Below are positions 19,518 through 26,330 of a stretch of DNA of 36,667 bases, piece after piece. Within the stretch, counting starts at the first letter, position 1. The number at the start of each line of letters is the position of its first letter. Made by a program: the position numbers and the translations under genes. Source of the stretch: Streptomyces pyxinae (GTDB lineage Bacteria > Actinomycetota > Actinomycetes > Streptomycetales > Streptomycetaceae); contig NZ_JANUGQ010000042.1 of assembly GCF_024756275.1 (NCBI RefSeq), positions 1 through 36,667 on the forward strand, read 5' to 3'. Under the pieces are notes generated by a model that had not been told where the DNA came from, did no database searches, and was given only the letters and a program-made list of their open reading frames with translations.

Positions 19518-19640
19518 ATCGGTCATCCGGCTCGGCCGGTCGGCCGGCTCCGAGGCTCGGCCGGCTCAACAGGTCAATCGGCCGGCCGACTCGTCGCCCG
19601 CTCGCGAGCCCGGCCGGCTCGGCAAAGCGCGGCCGACCGC

Positions 19641-20111
19641 TCAGCCGGTCAGCTCTTCGGCGAGCGCGCGCAGCGCCAGCCGGTAGGAGCCGATGCCGAA
19701 GCCGGCCACCGTGCCGCTCGCGACCGCCGCCACCACCGAGGTGTGCCGGAACTCCTCGCGGGCGTACGGGTTGGAGATGTGCACCTCGATCAGCGGGGCG
19801 GTGCGCTGGGCGGCGGCGTCCCGCATGCCGTACGAGTAGTGGGTGAAGGCGCCGGGGTTGAGGACGACCGGAAGCGCGCCGTCGGCCGCCTCGTGCAGCC
19901 AGCGGATCAGCTCGCCCTCGTCGTTGGTCTCCCGGACCTCCACGTCGAACCCCAGCTCGGCGCCGAGCTTCCGGCATGCCTCGACCAGACCGGTGTAGGA
20001 GGTGGAGCCGTAGACGTCGGGCTCCCGGGAGCCGAGCCGGCCCAGGTTGGGACCGTTGAGCACCAGCACCCGGCGCCCGCCGGCCGGGGCGGCGGCGTGC
20101 TCCGCGCTCAC
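19641..20111 (-). CDS. aroQ: type II 3-dehydroquinate dehydratase
   Basis: Third step of the shikimate pathway: dehydrates 3-dehydroquinate to 3-dehydroshikimate. 156 residues, dodecamer-forming family. NGPNLGRLGSREP at 19-31, catalytic Tyr34 on the flexible loop, NPGAFTHYSYG with His91, and EVHISNPYAREEFR with His111. The first 12 residues are an Ala-rich extension. The GTG start (20109-20111) overlaps the aroB stop by 4 nt, so it is the last gene of the coupled aroC-aroK-aroB-aroQ block. Confidence 0.97.
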   Translation of the reverse strand: MSAEHAAAPAGGRRVLVLNGPNLGRLGSREPDVYGSTSYTGLVEACRKLGAELGFDVEVRETNDEGELIRWLHEAADGALPVVLNPGAFTHYSYGMRDAAAQRTAPLIEVHISNPYAREEFRHTSVVAAVASGTVAGFGIGSYRLALRALAEELTG

Positions 20112-21241
20112 CCGGACACCTCCCCGTACGCCGCGATCAGCACCGCCGGGTCGGGGCCCTCCAGCACGGCGGGCCGGCCGAGGCCGTCCAGCACGATGAA
20201 GCGCAGCAGATCGCCCCGGGACTTCTTGTCCACCTTCATGGTCTCCAGGAGCCGGGGCCACTGGTCGCCCCGGTAGGTGAGCGGCAGCCCCACCGACGCC
20301 AGCACGCTGCGGTGCCGGTCGGCGGTGGCGTCGTCCAGCCGGCCGGCGAGCCGGGCCAGCTCGGCGGCGAAGACCATGCCGACCGAGACCGCCGCGCCGT
20401 GGCGCCACTTGTAGCGCTCGTTCTTCTCGATGGCGTGCGCCAGGGTGTGGCCGTAGTTCAGCACCTCGCGCGGGCCCGACTCCTTGAGGTCCCCGGAGAC
20501 CACCTCGGCCTTGACCCGGATGGAGCGCTCGATCAGCTCGGCGGTGTGCGGGCCGGCCGGCGAGCGGGCGCCCTCCGGGTCGGACTCCACCAGCTCCAGG
20601 ATGACCGGGTCCGCGATGAAGCCGGCCTTGATGATCTCGGCGAGGCCGCTCACGTAGTCGTGGACCGGCAGCGAGTCCAGCGCCGCCAGGTCGCAGAGCA
20701 CCCCGGCGGGCGGGTGGAAGGCGCCGACCAGGTTCTTGCCCTCGGCGGTGTTGATCCCGGTCTTGCCGCCGACCGCCGCGTCCACCATGGCGAGCACGGT
20801 GGTCGGTACGGCGATCCAGCGCACCCCGCGCAGCCAGCTGGCGGCGACGAACCCGGCGAGGTCGGTGGTGGCCCCGCCGCCCACTCCGACGATCACATCG
20901 GTGCGGGTGAAGCCGGTCTGGCCGAGCGCCTTCCAGCAGTACGCCGCCACCTCGGCCGTCTTGGCCTCCTCGGCGTTCGGCACCTGGACGGCGACCGCCT
21001 CGTACCCCTGCGCGGCCAGGTCGGCGCGGAGTGCCTCGCCGGTCTCCGCCAGCGCCTCCGGGTGGATCACGGCGACCCGCTTGGCGCGGGGGCCGATCAG
21101 CCCGGGCAGCTCGGCGAGCAGTTGCCGGCCGATCAGTACCTCGTACGGATCGGTCCCGGCCGTGCCGGCGACCTGGATGCGGGTCAGGGTCTGTCCGGCC
21201 GCGTCGTCGCTCGGGGACCCGGTGGGTGCGGGGGTGGTCAT
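20108..21241 (-). CDS. aroB: 3-dehydroquinate synthase
   Basis: Cyclises DAHP to 3-dehydroquinate using NAD and a divalent metal. 377 residues. The NAD-binding VGVGGGATTDLAGFVAA, PTTVLAMVDAAVGGKTGIN and the metal site LNYGHTLAHAIE are all intact. The first 20 residues are an Ala/Thr/Ser-rich extension. The ATG start (21239-21241) overlaps the aroK stop (ATGA) and its own stop overlaps aroQ, so translation is coupled at both ends. Confidence 0.98.
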   Translation of the reverse strand: MTTPAPTGSPSDDAAGQTLTRIQVAGTAGTDPYEVLIGRQLLAELPGLIGPRAKRVAVIHPEALAETGEALRADLAAQGYEAVAVQVPNAEEAKTAEVAAYCWKALGQTGFTRTDVIVGVGGGATTDLAGFVAASWLRGVRWIAVPTTVLAMVDAAVGGKTGINTAEGKNLVGAFHPPAGVLCDLAALDSLPVHDYVSGLAEIIKAGFIADPVILELVESDPEGARSPAGPHTAELIERSIRVKAEVVSGDLKESGPREVLNYGHTLAHAIEKNERYKWRHGAAVSVGMVFAAELARLAGRLDDATADRHRSVLASVGLPLTYRGDQWPRLLETMKVDKKSRGDLLRFIVLDGLGRPAVLEGPDPAVLIAAYGEVSG

Positions 21242-21756
21242 GCGTCGTTCAGCTCCAGTGCGTCGAGGACCGCCCGGGCGACCTCTTCGGGGGTGCGGTC
21301 GTCGGTGGCGACGACGACCCGGGCGACTTCCGTGTACAGGGGGCGGCGGGCCTCCATCAGCTCGCGCCACTGCCGGCGCGGGTTGACCGCGAGCAGCGGG
21401 CGGGCGGTGTTGAGCCCGACCCGCCGGACCGCCTCGTCGACGTCCATCAGCAGACAGGCGACCGGCCGGCCGGCCAGCGCGGCGCGGGTGTCCGGGTCCA
21501 GCACGGCTCCCCCGCCGAGGGCGAGGACCCCGGGGTGGCCGGCGAGGGCGGCGCGGACGGCCTCCCGCTCCAGCTTCCGGAAGTGCTCCTCGCCCTCGTC
21601 CAGGAAGATGTCGGAGATCTCCCGGCCCTCCGCCGCGACGATGTCGGCGTCGGTGTCCCGGTAGGCCACCCCGAGCCGCTCCGCGAGGAGCGCGCCCACG
21701 GTGGACTTGCCGGACCCCATCGGGCCGACCAGCACGATCAGCGGGCCGCTGCTCAC
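21238..21756 (-). CDS. aroK: shikimate kinase
   Basis: Phosphorylates shikimate at the 3-hydroxyl with ATP. 172 residues. Walker A GPMGSGKS at 11-18, the shikimate-binding DTDADIVAAEGREISDIF, ALGGGAVLD with the substrate-contacting glycines, and the lid arginine in RPLL are all present. GTG start (21754-21756) inside the aroC stop, overlap 4 nt. Confidence 0.97.
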   Translation of the reverse strand: MSSGPLIVLVGPMGSGKSTVGALLAERLGVAYRDTDADIVAAEGREISDIFLDEGEEHFRKLEREAVRAALAGHPGVLALGGGAVLDPDTRAALAGRPVACLLMDVDEAVRRVGLNTARPLLAVNPRRQWRELMEARRPLYTEVARVVVATDDRTPEEVARAVLDALELNDA

Positions 21757-22937
21757 CGGATCTGGAGGTGGTCGAGGTAGGAGGTGACATTGCGGCGGGT
21801 CTCGGCCACGCTGTCGCCGCCGAACTTCTCCGCCACCGCGTCCGCCAGGACCAGGGCCACCATCGCCTCGGCCACGATGCCGGCGGCCGGCACGGCGCAG
21901 ACATCGGAGCGCTGGTGGTGGGCGGCGGCCGCCTCGCCGGTGGCCACGTCCACGGTGCGCAGCGCCCGGGGCACGGTGGCGATCGGCTTCATGGCGGCCC
22001 GGACGCGCAGCAGCTCGCCGGTGGTCAGCCCGCCCTCGGTGCCACCGGAGCGGCCGGAGGCGCGGCGGATGCCCTCGTCGGTCGTGACGATCTCGTCGTG
22101 CGCCCGCGAGCCGGGCACCCGGGCCAGCTCGAAGCCGTCCCCGACCTCCACGCCCTTGATGGCCTGGATGCCCATGAGCGCGGCGGCCAGCCGGGCGTCC
22201 AGCCGGCGGTCCCAGTGGACGTGCGATCCCAGGCCCACCGGCACGCCGTAGGCCAGCACCTCGACCACACCGCCCAGGGTGTCGCCGTCCTTGTGGGCCT
22301 GGTCGATCTCGGCCACCATCGCCTTCGACGCGTCGGCGTCCAGGCAGCGCACCGGGTCGGCGTCCAGCCGCTCCACGTCGGCGGGGGCCGGGTAGACCCC
22401 GTACGGGGCCTTGGCGGCGGCCAGCTCCACCACATGGGAGACGATCTCGATGCCGGCCGTCTCCTTCAGGTACGAGCGGGCCACCGCGCCCAGCGCCACC
22501 CGGGCCGCGGTCTCCCGGGCGGAGGCGCGCTCCAGGATCGGCCGGGCCTCGTCGAAGCCGTACTTCTGCATGCCCGCCAGGTCGGCGTGGCCGGGGCGGG
22601 GGCGGGTGAGCGGGGCGTTGCGGGCCGACTCGGCCAGCTCGGCGGCGTCGACCGGGTCGGCCGACATGACCTTCTCCCACTTGGGCCACTCGGTGTTGCC
22701 GACCATGACGGCGATCGGAGAGCCGAGGCTGAGCCCGTGGCGCACCCCGCCGAGGAAGGTGACCTCGTCGCGCTCGAACTTCATCCGGGCGCCGCGCCCA
22801 TAGCCGAGCCGCCGCCGGGCGAGGTGGTCCGCCACCATCTCCGTGGTGACGGGGACGCCGGCCGGAAGGCCCTCCAGCGTCGCCACCAGTGCGGGTCCGT
22901 GCGACTCCCCCGCGGTCAACCAGCGCAACCTGCTCAA
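21753..22937 (-). CDS. aroC: chorismate synthase
   Basis: Eliminates phosphate from EPSP to give chorismate, with reduced FMN as cofactor. 394 residues. The N-terminal signature LTAGESHGPAL, then ERASARETAARVALGA, and the C-terminal RSDVCAVPAAGIVAEAM are present. The start is a TTG (22935-22937), supported by AGGAG six bases upstream and by the family N-terminus MSRLRWLTAGES. It is first in the overlapping aroC-aroK-aroB-aroQ block. Its upstream gap contains a hairpin and a minisatellite, so it probably has its own promoter. Confidence 0.97.
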   Translation of the reverse strand: MSRLRWLTAGESHGPALVATLEGLPAGVPVTTEMVADHLARRRLGYGRGARMKFERDEVTFLGGVRHGLSLGSPIAVMVGNTEWPKWEKVMSADPVDAAELAESARNAPLTRPRPGHADLAGMQKYGFDEARPILERASARETAARVALGAVARSYLKETAGIEIVSHVVELAAAKAPYGVYPAPADVERLDADPVRCLDADASKAMVAEIDQAHKDGDTLGGVVEVLAYGVPVGLGSHVHWDRRLDARLAAALMGIQAIKGVEVGDGFELARVPGSRAHDEIVTTDEGIRRASGRSGGTEGGLTTGELLRVRAAMKPIATVPRALRTVDVATGEAAAAHHQRSDVCAVPAAGIVAEAMVALVLADAVAEKFGGDSVAETRRNVTSYLDHLQIR

Positions 22938-23041
22938 CGGATGCTCCTCGTGTGCGCGCCTGAACTGCGACGGCGCGACCGGGTGCGCGGCTCCGGCCCG
23001 CCTCTCCCGATCCTCCCACGTCCCGGGAGTTCCTCCCGCCC

Positions 23042-23062
23042 CCGGTCCGGCAGCCGGACCGG
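23042..23062 (-). terminator. hairpin between aroE and aroC
   Basis: CCGGTCCGG and CCGGACCGG arms (9 bp, perfect) around a CAG loop. On the minus strand it lies past the aroE stop and the repeat array, a candidate end for the alaS-mltG-aroE transcript. Confidence 0.55.
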
Positions 23063-23075
23063 CCCGTGGACCCTC

Positions 23076-23206
23076 GTCACACGGTCCAGCCGTCGCACGG
23101 GTCCCACCGTCACACGGTCCAGCCGTCGCACGGGTCCCGCCGTCACACGGTGACGCCGACGCACGGGTCCCGCCGTCACACAGTCACGCCGTCACACGGT
23201 CACCCC
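23076..23206 (-). repeat. 33-bp minisatellite between aroE and aroC
   Basis: Three 33-bp units (23076-23108, 23109-23141, 23142-23174), each starting GTCACACGGT. Units 1 and 2 differ at one base. Two 16-bp half-like units (23175-23190, 23191-23206) and shorter GTCACCCC copies follow up to about 23220. They fill most of the 298-nt aroE-aroC gap. Confidence 0.88.
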
Positions 23207-23235
23207 GTCACCCCGTCACCCGGCGCCGGAACGCC

Positions 23236-24078
23236 TCAGTCCCCGGCCAGGGCGGCCCGGCCGGCGGCGCGCAGGACGGAGACCGGGACCGGCGGGCGGC
23301 CGGTCATCAGCTCGACCTGGAGCACCGCCTGGTGGACCAGCAGGTCGAGGCCGCTGACGACGGCGCCGCCGCGGGCGGACCAGGCGGCGGCGAGCGGGGT
23401 CGGCCAGGGCTCGTAGAGCACGTCGAAGAGGGTGCCGGGCCGGTCGGGCACGGCGGCGGCGAGCGGGTCGGTGGAGCCGGCCGGGGTGGTGGCGATCACC
23501 AGGGGCGCCCGGAACGCCTCCGGCGCCCGCTCCCAGCCGGCGGTGCGGACCTCGACGCCGAGGCGCTCCCCCCAGCCGCGCATCTCCTCGGCGCGGGCCC
23601 CGCTGCGGACGTAGGCGGTCACCGGCCCGGTGCAGATCCGGGCGAGTGCGGCGAGCGCGGACGAGGCGGTGGCGCCGGCGCCGAGAACGGCGGCCGACGC
23701 CACGGTGGTGACGCCGCGTTCCCGCAGCGCCGCGATCATGCCGGGAATATCGGTGTTGTCACCTATCCGGCGGCCGTCGTCGGTGAGGACGACCGTGTTG
23801 ACGGCCTCCACCGACGCGGCCGTCTCGCTGATCGCGTCCAGCAGCGGGATGACGACCCGCTTGAGCGGCATGGTCAGGGACAGCCCCGCCCAGCTCTCGT
23901 CCAGCCCCTTCCAGAACCCCGGGAGATGGATCTCGTCCACCTCGTACCGGTCGTACGACCAGTCGGTGAGACCCAGTTCCGCGTAGGCGGCGCGGTGGAG
24001 CACCGGGGAGAGGGAGTGGTCGATGGGCGACCCGAGGACCGCGGCCCTGCGCCGCTCAGTCGCTGCCCTGGTTGTCAT
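23236..24078 (-). CDS. aroE: shikimate dehydrogenase
   Basis: Reduces 3-dehydroshikimate to shikimate with NADPH. 280 residues. Substrate-binding SLSP at 22-25, catalytic Lys73 (TMPLK) and Asp110 (DNTD), and dinucleotide loop GAGATAS at 133-139. The C-terminal GLDLLVHQAVLQ helix closes the fold. ATG start (24076-24078) with AAGGA upstream, lying inside the mltG 3' end: a 23-nt overlap, so it is coupled to mltG. That places aroE in the alaS-ruvX-mltG transcript, separate from the other aro genes next to it. Confidence 0.96.
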   Translation of the reverse strand: MTTRAATERRRAAVLGSPIDHSLSPVLHRAAYAELGLTDWSYDRYEVDEIHLPGFWKGLDESWAGLSLTMPLKRVVIPLLDAISETAASVEAVNTVVLTDDGRRIGDNTDIPGMIAALRERGVTTVASAAVLGAGATASSALAALARICTGPVTAYVRSGARAEEMRGWGERLGVEVRTAGWERAPEAFRAPLVIATTPAGSTDPLAAAVPDRPGTLFDVLYEPWPTPLAAAWSARGGAVVSGLDLLVHQAVLQVELMTGRPPVPVSVLRAAGRAALAGD

Positions 24079-25759
24079 TGAATTTTTCCTTCAGCTTCAG
24101 GAATTCGGCGTGGTTCTTGGCGAATTCCGTCTGGTGCTTCCCGTCCGTCGCGACAAAGTACATCCAGCCCTCCTGCGTCGGATTCATGGCGGCGCTCAGC
24201 GCCTCGGCTCCGGGATTGCTGATCGGCCCGGGGGTGAGCCCGCGCTGGGTGTACGTGTTGTACGGATCCTTATTGCTGTTGATCTCGGCCTCGCTGATCT
24301 CGATCTCGCTCTGGCCCTGAAGATAGTTGTAGGCCGAGTCGAACTGGAGCAGCTGGTTGGTCTCGGTGTTGGTGGGCTTGAGCCGGTTGTAGACCACCTC
24401 GCCCATCTTGCGGAAGTCGTCGTCGGTCTTGCCCTCCGCCTGCACCAGGCTGGCGACGGTGAGCAGTTCCCAGGGGCTCTTGAGGCCCTGGGCCCGGGCC
24501 TTCGCCTCCAGGTCCAGCTTGCCGTACTCGGCGTTGGCGCGGGCGACCATCCTCTTGAGCACCGCCTCCGGCTTGGCGCCCTTGGCCACCGGGTAGCTGG
24601 CCGGGAAGAGGAAGCCTTCCAGCGGGTCCTTGACGTTGGTGTGGTTGAGCGCCCAGGCGGGCAGACCGAGACCGGCCGCCTGCGACTTGGCGACCTTCGC
24701 GGTGGTGCCGGCGTCCAGCTCCAGCTGCTCGTCGATCCGCTTGTAGATCTGGGCGTTGCGGGAGCCCTCGGGGATGATCAGCGAGTTGCGGTTGGCGGGG
24801 TTGAGCATCGCCTCCACGGCGCTCGCCGCGGACATGCCCTTGCGCAGCCGGTAGGCGCCGTCCTGGATGTTCTTGCCCCGGGGGTTCTTCTCCTGGGCGG
24901 AGACGAACGCGCCCTGGCTCTTGACCACGCCGTTCTTGACGAGGACGGCGGCGATCTCGTAGCCGCCGGCCCCCTTGGGGATCTCCACCTCGACGACCTC
25001 GTTGGTGCCGTCGCCGGTGAAGTCCGGGGCGGCGCCGAACTGTTTCTGCCAGAACTGGTAGCCGAAGTAGGCGACCCCGCCGGCCCCGCCCGCCAGCACG
25101 GTGGCGACGACCAGGCAGGCCAGTCCGTTGCGGCCCTTCCGGCCCTTCTTGCCCTTGCCCGCGCGGCCGGACTTCCCGGATCTGCCCCGGCGGCCGGAGC
25201 CCGGGTCGCCGGCGAGGGCGTGCTCGTCCGGCTCGTCGGCGTCCTCGGCGGCGTCGCCGTATCGGCCGTCGGAGAAGAACGGGTGGTCGTCGTCGGGCTC
25301 GTCGGGCAGTTCGTCGAGCGGGCGCGGGGCCCGGGGCGCCCCGGCCTCCTGGACGGGCGCCTCCGGCTGCCGGCGGGCGGGCGGCTCGGGCGGCGGATAG
25401 GCACCGGCCGTGGGGTAGAGGTCCGGGGACTGTTCCTGATAGGAATCCCGGTAGGAGCCGGGGGCCGCGGGCGGCGCCCCGTAGGGCAGGCCCGTCTGCT
25501 GACCGGTGTCCCAGCCGCCGTCGTACTGCTGGCCGCCGGTGCCGTGGTAGTTGCCGGGTGCCTGGTGGTGCGGGTCGGTGTACGGCTGGGCCTGGGGGGC
25601 GTACGGATCCTGCCCCTGGCCGCCGTACTGCACCTGCTGCTGCGGCTGGTAGTACTGCTGTTGGCCGCCGGTCTGCTGGCCTGCCCACCCCAGGTCCCCG
25701 TACAGGGGGTCCTCGGGGTGCCACGGTTCGGAGCCGGAGCTCCGGCCATATCCAGTCAT
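24056..25759 (-). CDS. mltG: endolytic murein transglycosylase MltG
   Basis: Membrane-bound lytic transglycosylase that cuts nascent peptidoglycan strands and limits glycan length. 567 residues, much longer than the about 340 of E. coli. Residues 1-190 are a predicted cytoplasmic tail: Gln/Tyr/Gly-rich to 100 (QQTGGQQQYYQPQQQ), then acidic/Pro-rich. Next come a Lys/Arg/Gly stretch (190-210), one membrane helix at about 212-234 and the extracytoplasmic YceG domain. The catalytic Glu is probably Glu442 in ASLVQAEGKT; VVYNRL and LTPGPISNPG follow. ATG start at 25757-25759. It lies between ruvX (100-nt gap) and aroE (overlap). Confidence 0.95.
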   Translation of the reverse strand: MTGYGRSSGSEPWHPEDPLYGDLGWAGQQTGGQQQYYQPQQQVQYGGQGQDPYAPQAQPYTDPHHQAPGNYHGTGGQQYDGGWDTGQQTGLPYGAPPAAPGSYRDSYQEQSPDLYPTAGAYPPPEPPARRQPEAPVQEAGAPRAPRPLDELPDEPDDDHPFFSDGRYGDAAEDADEPDEHALAGDPGSGRRGRSGKSGRAGKGKKGRKGRNGLACLVVATVLAGGAGGVAYFGYQFWQKQFGAAPDFTGDGTNEVVEVEIPKGAGGYEIAAVLVKNGVVKSQGAFVSAQEKNPRGKNIQDGAYRLRKGMSAASAVEAMLNPANRNSLIIPEGSRNAQIYKRIDEQLELDAGTTAKVAKSQAAGLGLPAWALNHTNVKDPLEGFLFPASYPVAKGAKPEAVLKRMVARANAEYGKLDLEAKARAQGLKSPWELLTVASLVQAEGKTDDDFRKMGEVVYNRLKPTNTETNQLLQFDSAYNYLQGQSEIEISEAEINSNKDPYNTYTQRGLTPGPISNPGAEALSAAMNPTQEGWMYFVATDGKHQTEFAKNHAEFLKLKEKFNDNQGSD

Positions 25760-25859
25760 CGATCCCCAAACAGCCGCGAGGCTTCCGGTCGTCGGCCTCT
25801 ACGTAGTGCGGAAGCCGTTCGAACGCCGCCGCATCGCGCGGAACGTTACCGTATCGCGA

Positions 25860-26330
25860 TCAGATGACCACTTCGACGCTCTCTCCGGGCGGATTACCTG
25901 ATACCCGTTCGGACTCAAGAGCGTTCTGAAGGATGATCACAGCGGCGGCCTGGTCAATGACGGAGCGTCCCTTTTTGCTTTTCACCCCGGAGGCGCGCAG
26001 ACCCTGACTGGCCGTCACCGTGGTCATCCGCTCGTCCACCAGCCGCACCGGTGCCGGGGCGACCGCCTGGGCGAGCCGCTGGGCGAAGGCCCGTACCTTG
26101 ACGGCGGCCGGACCCTCACCCCCGCTGAGCGAGCGGGGCAGCCCGACCACGATCTCGATCGGCTCGTACTCCTCGGTGATCGCCGCCAGCCGGCGGAGAG
26201 CGGCCGGGACGTCGCGTCCCGGCACGGTCTCCACCGGAGTGGCGAGGACCCCGTCGGGGTCGCACGAGGCGACCCCGATCCGGGCGTCCCCGACGTCGAT
26301 CGCGAGCCGGCGGCCGCGTCTGGCGAGCAT
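25860..26330 (-). CDS. ruvX: RuvX/YqgF Holliday-junction resolvase-like nuclease
   Basis: RNase H-fold nuclease linked to 16S rRNA 5' maturation and/or Holliday-junction resolution. 156 residues. Strand 1 AIDVGDARIGVA carries the first catalytic Asp (12), IVVGLPRSLSG and VRLVDERMTT follow, and the last acidic position is in VIDQAAAVIILQ. The ATG (26328-26330) shares its A with the alaS TGA stop (TGATG), so it should be translated by reinitiation after alaS. Confidence 0.95.
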   Translation of the reverse strand: MLARRGRRLAIDVGDARIGVASCDPDGVLATPVETVPGRDVPAALRRLAAITEEYEPIEIVVGLPRSLSGGEGPAAVKVRAFAQRLAQAVAPAPVRLVDERMTTVTASQGLRASGVKSKKGRSVIDQAAAVIILQNALESERVSGNPPGESVEVVI

